Source: Tribonema minus (Eukaryota > Sar > Xanthophyceae > Tribonematales > Tribonemataceae). Taken from it: a stretch of 64,000 nt of DNA. Location: the NCBI GenBank assembly GCA_017506865.1, contig JAFCMP010000279.1, positions 248,001 to 312,000 on the forward strand, in the 5' to 3' direction. The notes under the pieces are model-generated. The model was given only the letters and a program-made list of their open reading frames with translations. It was not told the origin of the DNA and made no database searches. The position numbers and the translations under genes are program-made. Positions 11,201-24,066 of the stretch are shown here, one piece after another. The first letter of the stretch is position 1. Each line of letters opens with the position of its first letter.

Positions 11201-14200
11201 GCTTGGGGTGTGCATCTTGATGAGACATGCAGCATGCATGTTGGCGGTGAATACCTCTTCACGCGCACCATAGATTGAACATATGACAACAACAAAAGGA
11301 TCTAGTCGTCTCCTCTGGTGTGGAATGCACGCAGCAACAAGACCAGAACCACAGAGCTACATGGCATCAAATAGCTGAATACTTCCAAGTACTTAACAGC
11401 TGAAACTGTGACACAACACTAGCACCATCCCACATGCTTCACCAGCCGCAGCGCACTTCAATGCCTCAACCTGCAGTCCTCACGTTCTTACACTGCAACT
11501 GGTCTTGGTGAAGATGCAGAGCGCATGGTCTGGCCACAGCTACTTCAAACTGCACCAAGCCGAAGGGAGCCAGCACACGGATGCAAGAGCTCACCTTCTC
11601 CTGTATGTACTTGTTGACCGTACGCACGAGGTCGCTGGCCAGTAGCTTGATGGCAGTGGGTGTGTCAAAGTCATCGCACAGCGCCGCCCTAACGCCAGAC
11701 TTGCACTCCTCCAGTTTGCGGTAGAGGGCAATCTCGCCCTCCCCCAGTCGCAGCTCATCCACCGCCGTCGCCTGTGCCCGAGAGATGTTGCCAAGCAGAT
11801 GATTCAGTCACGCTGCAAACATGGACAACGGAGTGAGGCAGAGGCTTGCGACCGTGCAATGCCAGACCGCGTGCCCTGCTAAGCAGTTGGGCCTTGGCCA
11901 CATGCGTGCGATCGCAGACCTAGCCTAGCAGCATTGCACTGCATCACAGTCCCCGGGTAACAACATATCAAGACCTTGCAGAGGGTGTCTGTAAGGACAT
12001 GCTTGCAAAACAAACCGTACACAACAGACAGCATGTTCTAATACTTCATAGTATCGGCTTTAAACAGTTTTGTGTGCATGCCGCATGACTCACCGCGCGC
12101 ACAACAGACTTGACGGCATGGAAGAACTCGACGAAGGTGCGCTCAATTGCAAGCGCGCCTGCCATGGTGTTGTCTCCATAGTCCATCGGATCATTGTACT
12201 TGTGCAGCAGGAAGCACATGCGGATCTGTCGCGCCGTGTGCGTCTGCAGGGCCTGTGGTGACAAAGTGTGCGATGCACACAGTCACAAGGGGTAATATAA
12301 TGAGCGACTGAGTCAAGAGTAATGAGTGCAGCGATTGGCAGTGATAACAAGCTACTATGTAGGTCACAAGAACATGATGACATGAAACGCGACAAGACTG
12401 GTCAGGCAGAAATGAGCCCAACGCTGCAATGATGACTGCTACAGTGTGTGTGTTGAAGCAGGCGTGCGAATACATGGCGTCAACAATAACCTACTTCAAG
12501 TAGGAGTTACCCTAAACTTTATGGCACTTCCGACAACCGCAAAAACCCGGCATCACAATGCAGTTCTTGTTGATGCTGAAATCACGTGAAATGGAAGGGT
12601 GAATTACTTTCGAAGATGCGGTTACGATGTAGCATTGCCACAACATTCAACACAATACACAGAATGCAACAGAGCAATACTCTCAGCAGGTGGTGGTGAC
12701 ATGGTGTGTGCAACGTTGCCATGCATGACAATGACAATGACCAGATTCAACCGCACCGTGCCTGCGATTGACACAAGGGTGCCAGCCTGCAGTCCCCATT
12801 GGCGTTCACAGGCACTGACCTGCTTGATGGTGATGAAGTTTTTGAGTGACTTGGACATCTTGAAGCCCTTGATGTGCAGGTGACCGGTGTGCAGGAAGTA
12901 GTTGACCCACTGCGCGCAGTTGTAGTGGGCTTCCGCCTGGAGGAACATGACCATGGTGCAATGACAGCTTCTTTAGCTCTATGTACAGCAGTCAAGTAGG
13001 GCCTTATCAAGGCCAAATCTTACACTGGGATAAACGCCATCCACTCGAAAAGGCATGTTAATGACACAACTGAAGACATCCGTATAGCCAGATAGTAACA
13101 CATGTGACAGATTGTCTAAGTTTCTTGGCCATGGCGAAGTACATGAGCGCTTGCACGTCTAAAGCACTGTGTGATCATGCCTGAATTATCCGCAGCACTG
13201 CAGCGCACACAGAGTAAATTGCCAGTGCAAGCGGATGCAGTGCGTGACGAGCCTGAGCTTCTTCAAGCACGGAACAAAGCACAGAACAAAGCGCAGTATT
13301 CTCCTGGCTGACCGCCAATCGTACAGGCGATTACATTCAAGCGTTGTGATCAGTTATATGAGATAGTAGTATGCCCATGTGTGCAACTGGAATGAATGGT
13401 GTCCATGCATTGGGGACAATGAGCGCAGCGCAATGCCTCCATTTGCGACACTTTAATGTCCAGGCATGGCGTCATATTGACACAAGACACTGTAGCTCTT
13501 GTGCAAGGTACCTGAGCAATCTCATTGTCGTGGTGTGGGAATCGCAGGTCAACTCCTCCAGAGTGTATGTCCATGCAACCATCGCCGTACAGCTCAAATG
13601 TCTGCATAACGGGGCCAGACAAACACAGGCCAAGTAGTTGTTTTGATGTTGGGCTGTCATCAGCAAGTACTCAATATGTAGCAAGTGTGATCTAGAGTGA
13701 ACTCAGATCAGAGCAGTCCAGAATGTGAATACTTACAACAGTTTCCAAAAGGCGGTCAATCTGAAGCATTTGCACCATTAGCAGCTGGCACAGATGGCCC
13801 CCCGTTACACATCACGCACGGTGGCCGTGCAATCGTCGGCCGGATTGTGTTGACAAACTGGAACATGTGACGCTATTGATGCATCACATGAGCCAACTCA
13901 AAAGCGCGCATATATACATACACGACCTACGCAAGGGTGCAGTCAGAGTACGTTGTGGAGGGCATACACATGCAAATGCCCCGAAACCTTTGCAATCCAA
14001 CACATGCTCAGTTGGGTGGTAGATGACTGCCGTGAAAAGGGCTCCACTACTTTATCCCATAATAGGCAGCTCTGCCGCAGCAGTCAGCACTTTGCATAAC
14101 AGTGATTGCTGGGGTGCCGCACAGATGGATGTCATGTCTGTTGTGAAGTACACTTCAACTTCAACTTGAGTGTGGCACGCAGTAGACGACAAAGTGGCAA

Positions 14201-17200
14201 GCAGTCGCGCTGATGGTCAAACAGTTTTTTTTGCACCATTCCCTCGTGACAATACTGAAATCTGCCAAAGCAACTGTGCAGCCACTCTGAGCAAACTGCA
14301 CAGGATTGTTTGTGGCAACACAGTGAGACTTGATGCTACACTTATCTGGGCGCATAATGTGGTACGAAAATGTCATCACTACTACATGTACGCTGGCATG
14401 CAATACTATTATCTGACCAAATGAGTACGTTGGTGATTGAGACTTGCACGTGGACTGCGATCTTCATCTGGGTTGCTGACAACAGAAGGTGTGCTTCACG
14501 CCTAGACATACATGTACCGACAGTACTGCAATAAGGTGCTCAAATAAAGACGAGCACTGAGGTACACACATACATGTATTCATACATACCTTGCTGGCCA
14601 TGACTGAGCACTCTATGTGCCAGCCAGGCCTCCCTCCCCCCCACGGGCTCTCCCACTGTGGCTCCCCCTCCTTGCTTTTCTTCCAGAGAGCAAAGTCAGA
14701 TTGGCTCTTCTTGTCGCCTGCGCCACAGCTGGTCAGAGCCCCCTCGCCCTCAGCCATGAGCTCTGCGTTTCCAAGGCCCTGGGGGTAAGCATCATCGCAG
14801 AGAGAGGACATGTCATAAATCAGACATGTTTCATCAATCAGGCATGTCCAGAAAAGTATAGTATTCAAGCGGATGTACACATACCAGTGTCACAGAGTAT
14901 GCCAACAAACAGCACATGCTGCACAGCGCATACTTCTACTTGTGAATGCCACACCGCAACAACCGCATGGTTTTCAGCAACTGCTGTGCTATGTTGAGCT
15001 CAGTCATCAGCCACAACAGTCAGGCCGTGTTGTTGTGACCAGATGCAGTATGACCAAATTGCCATTGACCATACACGTGAGCCTTGCTGTGCGCAGTGTG
15101 CGCATGTACTCTATGAAGCTACTATACAGCCGCGCAGAGTCGAATGTGCCTCGAAAAAACTTCTGATCAAACAGAGATTGATACAGTGCAGTGAATCATT
15201 GATGGAATGCATGCCATGATGCGCGTGACCCATACCTCAGGCAGTAGCTTCCCGTAGTGGTGTCCTTTGTGCTTGTGGAAGGCTTGCACGTCAAAGTACA
15301 CGGAGCCATTTGACTCGTACGCGTAGCCATTGGCGATGACTTGCTCTATATACGCCACAACCTCCGGTACAAACTCGGAAACCCTGGCAACAGCAAAACG
15401 GCAGCAACATGGCACTCAACGTGTGATAACGGACGTTGTGCACCAGTGCATCAGTTGAGTAGTTATCGCACCTCAAGGTATAATAACAATATGCAGTACG
15501 CGCTTGCGCTTCCTTCCACTAAATTAGGGCATTGACAAACCAACGCCAACCAGTTTTGTGCACAACAATACATGCACTTCTGAACTGAAGGGTATATCAT
15601 GATCAAAGGACGGCCGACATGACAAATCAAGCAAGCATGCATGTATTTGACACTGCTTTACAACGAGCGGCGTTCACCCCACCATCACCTTTGCGCAGCC
15701 GCTACCTTGCACTGAAGCGATCACTCACTTACTGCTGAGCGCTGCTGCCACACACTCAGGCAGCACTGCACACGCCCATGCGCAAACACACCACAGCACC
15801 CCTGCATCAAAGCCCGCCACTGCAAAAAGCTTCGGCTGGCACCAGCCTGCTGCACAGCTGTCGTGCCCACCTGGTGATGTGTTCGGGTGGACGCACGCCC
15901 AGTGCCTTCATGTCCTCCATATAGTCCGCCTCAAAGTGGCTCGCTAGGTCCCTGAAGTTGAGGTTGCGCTGGTTGGCGCGCAGGATGATCTTGTCATCGA
16001 TGTCCGTGATGTTCATCACCTGCGCGATTTAAAGGACGAGGCGTGCACATGATTCAGTGAATATTGAAGCGATAGCCGTGCACAATGGGCATGTAACAAA
16101 CATGATCTGTGATGCACACACACAACCTGCAACGAGCATGTAATGCACATCACCTGTGATGCACGAACACAATCCTCGACAAGGCAGTCACGCGAGTGTA
16201 GTGCAGGCAGAACATCCCTCGTGTGCATCACAATGGGCATATATGCCAGCCCGCAAGTACTACAGCATTAATACTACTTTGAAGTAATTTAATAGACAAA
16301 GAGTGCCTAGCCAAGCCCTGTATGCGCAATCTGTAACAAACGCAAACCAAGTCACTCACCAGCACTACGTTGTAGTTGAAGTAGTCCGCCATGATGCGCC
16401 GCAAGATGTCGAAGTGCAAGTAGGTCCTGATGAACGACAAGCCACAACATTTAAGGACAATGATCACATGCTGAACAGCAAAGTTCAACAACTGATGACA
16501 ATGACTTGAAGCGACAACCTTCACTCTGTGTCACCGCACGTAAAAGTGGATGCATACAAGTTTCATCATTGAGGCAGCAAATTAATCAAGTCTTCAAAGT
16601 GCTCTAAGGATTGCATCACAGTAGAGCAGGCCAGGTAAGCTTCTGCTATGAGTGCCAGAACAATTACTGCAAGTTGCAGCTGTAGCGATCTTGCTGCTCT
16701 CCACGAACTACCAATTTGTTTGTCTCTGCCCTTTACCAAATACTAACTGAAGTCATGCCAATTCACGACCGAAAGAAACAGAAGTACAGCCAGACTACTT
16801 ACAACAACAACCACTTCAACACCATCGCTGCATGGCAACCCAATTCCTTGTGCTCAAGAGCACATGGCCTGACGCCTGACTTGCCCCAAAGTGTGCATGA
16901 CATTTGCAACACGCAAAAATCATCTTTGTACACTCTATGTATGCAGAACACCCTCAGGGCGACTGAGCGTGCTCTGGTCTCTGCCGTCTTCCGCTTGAAA
17001 AGTAGTAGAAAATCAACAGGGCAGACTGCATAGAATATCAGTGATACCAAACACTTGACAGCAGCTGCTGACGTATGCATACGCATCTGCAGAAGACCAA
17101 ACAAGAAAGTATGTTGCACCGGGTTGAATGTAATGACAATATGATAATGATGATGTGAGGGGCGCTCACCTTGCATGCCCCATATGGCTACCATCGTACA

Positions 17201-17258
17201 CCGTCGGCCCACACATATACCAGAGCACCCGCTGTCCCTCCTTTGGTATGAACGGTAT
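8257..17258 (-). CDS. CARS: cytosolic cysteinyl-tRNA synthetase (5' exon missing)
   Basis: Class I aminoacyl-tRNA synthetase charging tRNA-Cys. Fourteen exons with matching phases are visible, 5' to 3': 17170-17258, 16360-16426, 15871-16019, 15236-15383, 14590-14778, 13512-13601, 12820-12936, 12094-12252, 11595-11771, 10863-11054, 10122-10220, 9519-9638, 9042-9194 and 8257-8412 (TGA at 8257-8259). Together they give about 634 residues. The first exon shows [17 protein letters not shown], which carries a zinc-ligand Cys and the HIGH-type motif. Later exons show WHIECS, then [16 protein letters not shown] with the other zinc ligands, and KMSKS in the exon at 12820-12936. The C-terminal exons hold a charged helical linker and the eukaryotic-type tail ([17 protein letters not shown], then a Lys-rich helix). 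The start codon and roughly 10-40 N-terminal residues must lie upstream of 17258 and were not identified. The gene appears intact. Confidence 0.95.
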
Positions 17259-17422
17259 CTGGCAAATGACGAAAGCAGTTGATTACCATGAGCATAATAC
17301 ATGAACAATTACAACAGGGAATGCGCCGGACTTGCAACCCAGTCATGCACCTACTCTCAGACCGATGAAAATAATCCAACTAGAGCTTGCATACTGTGCC
17401 GTTCTGGCACTCGTCCGCTCAA

Positions 17423-17466
17423 GCCACAGGTCATACGCAGCGTTGAAGCCTCGTATGACCTGTGGC
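17423..17466. repeat. perfect 15-bp inverted repeat (hairpin)
   Basis: Arms 17423-17437 (gccacaggtcatacg) and 17452-17466 (cgtatgacctgtggc) are perfect reverse complements separated by a 14-base loop. The hairpin sits just upstream of the first recognised exon of cysteinyl-tRNA synthetase, in its 5' region or first intron. Confidence 0.85.
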
Positions 17467-18222
17467 ATAATGGGTTTCAATTAACAGAACCACAATGCCA
17501 CCTTTGCATCTATAAGAGTGATGCCACCCACAGATACTCGTGCACGCACCAACACACGCATCCATGTTGCACAGTCTGCTAAGTCATGACGCTCATTTAA
17601 AAGTGGAGCAAACAAATATGCATTGCAGTATCATTTTCGGTACTGCTTCAAACCTTGGCCGTGGCTTGCATCGTATACATCACATATTGATTGGGTCAAC
17701 AAGGCAGTTAAATGGGCGCATAGAACCATTGCATCTATGCTGTATGTGGGCAATTGCAAGTAATGCGGCAGACCTCATGAAACGTGCCGCATATACCGCA
17801 ACAAGCAAGATCATCTTTTGCATTCATCCCACAGTTGAACTAAATGCACTTTGTGATGAATAACACTATCATAGCTTCTATGAGTTGTAGATGTACAGTC
17901 CAAACAACTTTGTGCGGTTAAGTTACAAAACTAGTGTGTGCACCCGCAGCTACTGTCAGTAAGCCATGACCTGGCATTTTCATTTCGCATTCTGCTGTCA
18001 CATCGGCTGTCTTGCACCAATGATTGCAAGTGTTTTGCTTCAACTCTTTTGAGCTTGATGTCAGCTGTCAAATTCTGCATCATCGGCGACCGTTTAAGTG
18101 CCCTGGATACTCCTTGCAGACTCACAAGTAGATGGCAATTGGCGCACCATCAGTGCACGCTATGGCTGCCTCAAATTTCATGAGCATTTCACCTGATGTT
18201 ATTTGCACTTGCATGCTATAAT

Positions 18223-18296
18223 TTGGTGGAAATGGAACCTCCAATGCCATAACCGCGTGCGGTGGAAATGGAACCTCCAATGCCATAACCGCGTGC
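18223..18296. repeat. 36-bp tandem duplication
   Basis: Two adjacent copies of a 36-bp unit starting ggtggaaatggaacctccaa and ending in accgcgtgc. The unit length is a multiple of three, so it would keep frame in the possible minus-strand exon, where it encodes a repeated ALEVPFPP. Confidence 0.9.
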
Positions 18297-18741
18297 TGTG
18301 CACACAATTGATACTCTTCAAATTTCGTGCAAAGCACCGAAAAGTATGCACATGACCCGCATCTGAAGGGCAGCTAAATAAATACCGCCATGTAAAAATT
18401 GCAGTTACGCCTGTCATGTGAAGCACGCTGTCTGCTTGGCGTTCAAAGTTAGAGGCACCACTCGCAAGATATAATTATGCGATTGCTGTATATCAAGCAA
18501 GTAGGTGCGCATGCCGCATCTTCAAGCAGCTGAAAACCTGGTACGGCGAGCTGCCGGTGTGCTGCCGGCTGTCACAAGCGCTGCAGCGACCGCAGTTGAA
18601 CTGCTGCCACCGCAGAAGAAATTCACTGCCAGCACCGCCAGCAATCTCATACAGTGCAGCCAGCAGAGCCAAGCGCCATTAAACTGACCTTGGTCCTAGT
18701 GAGGCTGTTTGTCACTCTCAAGGGGAAGAACTGCAGCAGCT

Positions 18742-19548
18742 CCGGCGCCAGGCCCTCCACTCCAAACGGCGGTGGCCCATGCCACTCCGGCATGACAGCC
18801 GGCGCATCGGTCATCCCTGAGGCTCCCTGTGAGGCGAATATAGAGCAGCGCCGTTGGCACGGTATTTCTTCTTCCAAGCCCATTGCTGCTGTACCTGCTG
18901 TTTGTGCATCCGACACCACCACATTGCGCGTAATGGTAACATCACCTGATTTATGCCTGAGCAAGCGCTCGCCACCTCCTGTAGCTCGCTGCACCACAAG
19001 AAGAGAGACCTGCCTCTTGGCTCAACATCCACTTTTCTCAGCCAAGAGGAAAGGTGCAAGTTCCAGATGCAAGTCTACTTCGAGGATGAAAATAGGGGCG
19101 AAGATGCTCAGTTGTGGTTGGAAAAATGATTATTCATGAACGATGTGAAGTTGGAACAATCATGAACAGTCTTGAATTAATTCAGCGACCATCTCCAACA
19201 ATGCGCTGTGTATTTGTATATGGACGTGTCCCAAGTCTTGCAGGTCATGATAACGCTGAGGATGCGCAATGATTGCATGCTGCTGCTGCCTGCCGCTTGA
19301 GGGCATGTTTGCCTGAAAAGGCCATCCAGGTCAAAATGTGTGCCATACGCGGTGCCATTAGCATGTGCACCGGTAGCAACCAGGCTCAGCAAGAGCTCAG
19401 GATATATCGCAACTGCTCTGTGCATGGAGCAGCAACACCAGCTGCTGGCGGCACCTGCTGCTGCCCTGCGGCGTTACTTCAGTGGGGGCGGTGGCTGTCA
19501 GCCGTTGCAGCCAGTAGGTAGGCGGGGGACTGGTGCTGCTGCTGCTGC
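18742..19548. repeat. dispersed ~808-bp repeat, copy A
   Basis: Nearly identical to 40300-41108 in the same orientation, with roughly a dozen substitutions or 1-bp indels seen by eye. It starts at ccggcgccaggcc and ends in a CTG run. In copy A the run is much longer. No terminal inverted repeats or obvious target-site duplication were seen. The content looks like minus-strand exon sequence rather than a transposon protein. Confidence 0.9.
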
Positions 19549-19557
19549 TGCTGCTGG

Positions 19558-19592
<35 letters not shown>
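19533..19592. repeat. CTG triplet run
   Basis: Two blocks of uninterrupted CTG (about 8 and about 10-11 units) are separated by gact, at the end of dispersed repeat copy A. Copy B has only about five CTG units at the homologous place, so the tract has expanded or contracted since duplication. Confidence 0.9.
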
Positions 19593-19593
<1 letters not shown>

Positions 19594-20763
19594 ATATGTG
19601 CCATACACCAAACTTCAAGCTGAGATGATCATATCAGTAGTAACACGTGTGCGGGTAACCTGTCGCACCATGAACTACTCGGCCAGCTCTGTTTTGCGTG
19701 TTTGGGCTGCACCTGATGCCACTTTCAAATTGCCAAGTGACAGCCGCCGGTTTGGCAGGCTGTTTACCGTCACTTACTGCCAGCCACGATGCCAGAGGCA
19801 GCCTGCGGTACAGTGCACTAGTGCACTGCAATGACGGCATTGTGTGTGCGTGGCAGCCACTCTGCAATGGAGCCCAACCTGACTCAAATTGAACCTGACT
19901 GTTTGCATCCCCAGCTGCACAGTGCTGTCAGGTTGGAGGCCCTGATATATTTTATACTTAAGCCCTGAATCTGCTGAAGCACTGGCCGCTAGTGGCAAGC
20001 AGGCACCTCTCTACCGGTGCATCGATCTCTATCTACTCTGCCTAGCAGCCTCACGAGCATCTTTTATGATGATGTCAAGTTGCTGCACAAGGACTGGGGC
20101 CTCACACATGCCTGGCAGTGCTCACTGCATCTCCCCTGCTCCTCGTTTGCACCCCTGCTTCTTGATGCTGAGATACCGTGATATCGCGTCGACTACGGTG
20201 CGCAACGCTGTATGCACCATCACACTCATTCCGCAGCCAGCCCCATCCCCAGGTGTGCAGCTTCTCGCACCTCGATGCTGCAGTAGCCACGCCCCGTCAG
20301 GTGTACACAACCACGCAATATGCCACCGGTATCTACAAACTTTGGATCCCCGCCTCGCTGAGGTACATCGTGGCTGATCCCAAAAGCAATAGCAGCAGCA
20401 GCAGCAGCAGGTTGGCCATCGCCATCCAATCCATCTAGCTGATGCTGATTTGCAGACGTGTTCACTTCGGTTGCCTCGCATGGCCACACGGCACACGACT
20501 CGGCAGAATGGGCTTCGGTAGCATGGCCGCATGGCTGCACTTTGAAAGTAGAGCTCAGCGGTGCTTGTCGGCGACTCGGTCCTGCTCGTTTTTCCTTTTT
20601 ACGAAGTTCAAGTTTCCTCGTTTTTTACGATCGCGAAGTTCAAGTTTCTGAGGCACCAGAATAAAAAAAACGTCATATAGTCCTGGGTTGGTTATCGTCG
20701 CTCGGCAAGGCCAGGGGGCTTGCTGCGAACTTCGCACGCATATAATCATACAGCAGCAGAGAC

Positions 20764-20764
<1 letters not shown>

Positions 20765-20821
<57 letters not shown>
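20765..20821. repeat. CAG triplet run
   Basis: Eleven CAG units are followed by interrupted CAG/CAC units. It lies about 50 bp before a GTGAGC donor-like site at about 20864, in a frame that would read as poly-Gln or poly-Ser. It may belong to a 5' exon of the broken gene at 21182-38986, but I found no start codon. Confidence 0.85.
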
Positions 20822-23800
20822 GCGGCGGCGGCAGCAGCAAAACGGGATCCTCTGGCGGCGGAAGGTGAGCCTGAGCTTCGTGTGACATGTCTATCCGCAT
20901 AGTGGTTGAGGGCACTGGAATGGAGAGCCAACAATCCGATAATGTGGCAGGTTCATTCTGCCGGCTACTATATACATCATGCCACGGACGTACTGAACAA
21001 TGAGGAGCTGAGGCCAACTGCGATCCTCTTGTCTGTGATGGCGTGTTTTGCCGAAATTTTGGTTGCCACTCTCTCTTGCCTGCTCTATGTAGAGCATTCG
21101 TTACTGGTGCTATAGTACAAACTTTCGAATCGTGCCTCTGCTCCTGTTCAGTTGAGCGTCGCTTCCTATTCGCTGCTGCAGTCGTGGATCATGCGAGCAA
21201 GCGAAGGAAGGTCAATGAGCTATTGGATGCAGCCAGCACGCGCTTGGACCCAAAAGATGTGGAGCTGCTGTCCAGTGAGACCGTGCGCAGCGCCCTGGCG
21301 GCCAGAGACCTGTATCACTCCGAGGCCATTCAGCACTTTGACGTTTGACCAGGTGGTCAATGCGGGCTTCACGCAGGATGTGGCGGGCGCTCTCAAGACC
21401 GCCTTCCCCGATGCAGGTACATGAGACATCATAGATCTGCCTGGCCGCTTTGTTGCATCGTTCACAAGATTTTTGCACAAGTGAAGTTGAAGTAAAGTTC
21501 TTCAGGACCCAGATATTGCACCAAGGGCAGCTCCAGAGCAGCAGCAGCGCAGCTATGACAATCAACGCGAATCTGACTCAGGCACTGTGGGCTAGCGTGC
21601 CTGCAGATCGTAGTCTGACTCCATATGAATTGGGTTTGCTCAAAAGTAGCAAGGCGGTGTGACAGAGGCGAAATTGATGCAGGAGGGGCTGCTCGACGCT
21701 GCGACGCTTGCAGCTCAAAGCACGATATTCTTGATGCTGGATTTGTGCTGGGTGTGAGGACTGCGTTGAATAAAGCCTTTCCAGGCAAGTGTGATCACAG
21801 TGTGTAGATTGACGGTGTGCACCAGCCTGCGTCTCCGTACCAGGTGCTGCGTTGATTAGCACTTGGGGTCACACGGTCACATGCACACTAGCACTTTAGC
21901 TGAAGGGCACAAAGCAGGAAACTGTCTACAGTGTATCAAACAATCAGGGACAGACCAAGGGCCAGATGCAATGTGCTTCGCTTGCGAGTATTTAAGGACT
22001 GTAGTCTCTTGTGGGAATCACTCGAGCCGCGTAAAAAAACACCACAAGTTTCCACTACAATCATGGCGTGTTCATGGACTTTTGGTGCTTCAATGAAGTT
22101 TGTGGGCCATACGTGACCTTCATGAGCAAATATCTGAGGAGCGTCGCCCCTCGCCCAACAGCTGTAGCCACTTACTGGCCAAACATATGTAATTGGTGAT
22201 GTGGTAATCAAATATACTTTGTCGGAGTGAAAATGCACAAGCCAGTCACAGCACAAGCACTCTGAGGAGCTGGGGTTTTCAGGTCTAAAAGTACTATTGG
22301 ATTAAGCACATGCGCATTCTTGCTTGCTTCTTCACATTTTTGCGTCGTCTTCATTGCTCTCGCCATTTTTACCTCCCATTTCAGGAACTGGTGCAGCCGC
22401 TGGAGCTGCCCGTGGTGGGCTGCAAGCAGGTATGCAGAAGGCAAGCCTGTATTCTGTTCTAAATTGTGTGCTGCTTCTGCAACTGTCTGATGGCAGGAAG
22501 CTCGACCCCCCGCTGACCATTTGTGGATTCAACGCGCAAGTTTACGCATACTCTGTATGCGGACATGATGCAAAGAAGCAAAAAAAATTTCTCTTTGGCC
22601 ATTCACCTATTTGCGCACAGATGCTGATTTGGCAGTGGCAGTGCGTTTCCTGACAAGCGCCGAGCACTCCGCTCGCGCTTCTTTGAATGTTGTCAGTTTT
22701 TTCAAAGTGACGATCGCATCAAATCCATGCCATCTCTTGTCGTGGCAAGCACGGCTGCATATCTGTGCTACTGCTGCATATTGCTTGCAATGAGTTGCTG
22801 ATCACTTCCAACATCTGCTTTTGCGGTGGTCGGGCCAGAATGAGCGCATGTTAACATTGCCACATAACTGCTGATTCCCGTAGTCATGTGGGCTTGCTCT
22901 TGCACTCTTTGCCTCCATTGCTGCCTTGCCAGTGGTGGAAGAGGCGGTGCGAAGGCAGCTTCAAGAGCTGCGCATCAATGGAACGCTTGACGACACCGGT
23001 GAGTGGTGTATTCACACATCAACTGGAAATCACATGCTGCGGTAATGCATTTGCTTTTTGTTTTACAGTAGCATCATTACGCGAGGACATGAGTTTCAGA
23101 CCAGCAGCTCTAGCACCATTGTTTTTGCCATGACCAGCACCTGCTGCAAATCTCTGAAAGTGAATGCCACTGATATCGACTGCGACCCAATGTTTTTGTG
23201 ACAATACAGGTGTTCTGCAGTGCAGTAGGCATTTTTTACTGCATTACACCTGAATGGGCACCACTGCCACGGCTGCAGCGGTCTTTAGCGTCTGCATGTG
23301 CTTGCCGTGCAGAATACGTCACTGCTGAGAACTTCATTAGGTAGTCCTTGATACTGTGGTGTGTACGTTGCAGCTCTATATCCAATGACATTTTCCTTTA
23401 CTTGACTGAAGTTAGCATGAATTTTTCCTACAAATCAAGCAGCAGCATGCACAACACACATGCAGCAGGTCTTGCGCAATTCACAGCCATGTTTCAATTT
23501 ACCTTGCAGTTATAAACATGCACAATTGCACAGCTGGTAGCATATGCATGCGGTATTCTGCGCTACAATATTGCATAAGGGTTGATGCCGCATCATACTT
23601 GCTTTGTCCCGCGGGACCCCGGTGTGTGCTTTCACCAAGAGTGACCTCAAAGGCGACTTCAGCAGCTGACCTCTCAAAAGTGTGAACCAATACTCAGCTG
23701 AAAGCTTACTCTTAGGGTTGTTTGCCAAGTACGGGAGTGTCCAAGGCAGCAACGCGCTGGTAAACTCCGTTTGTCTGCACCTGTGAACCGGCGTGGATTT

Positions 23801-24002
23801 GGCCTGCCGCGCAGGCAGTAGAATGAGTTGCAACTCAAGATATATCGCGCTGCTTATTCCACCTGCTTCTTCCACCTGAGATGCTGCTGTGTCTGTACAA
23901 TAACTCATTGTTTACAATCTCTCTACATAGCCGCTTACTTGTTTTCTGGATTACCCACAGTGGCCCATCAGTCAATGAGCTGTTTAGTCAGCATCCTGTT
24001 GG

Positions 24003-24066
24003 ACACAAGTCTTGTGGTACCTGAGGTTCTCATACCTTCTGGTCACAAGTCTTGTGGTACCTGAGT
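24003..24066. repeat. 22-bp direct duplication
   Basis: The unit cacaagtcttgtggtacctg, plus AG, occurs at about 24003 and again at about 24045 in an intron of the broken kinase gene. The unit contains the palindrome acaagtcttgt. Confidence 0.8.

Larger units (their letters stand above)
17931..20540 (-). other. possible multi-exon minus-strand gene, unrecognised
   Basis: Several minus-strand segments look like exons. 18126-about 18337 contains NYSMQVQITSGEMLMKFEAA and ends at a GTGAGT donor. 18689-18990 contains VMPEWHGPPPFGVEGLAPEL and ends at a GTCAGT donor. A 19270-19420 segment contains AIYPELLLSLVATGAHANGT. A 20122-20230 segment contains ALRTVVDAISRYLSIKKQ. A 17931-18125 segment is rich in Leu/Lys/Glu (LTADIKLKRVEAKHLQSLVQ) and could form a helix. 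I cannot join them with confidence or name the family. Part of this region (18742-19548) is also present as a second copy at 40300-41108, which could mean duplication of gene fragments. Confidence 0.25.

Noticed and set aside
14161..14424. Opposed open frames on both strands around 14.2-14.4 kb
   Set aside because: They lie in an intron of cysteinyl-tRNA synthetase between phase-compatible exons, with no recognisable motif.
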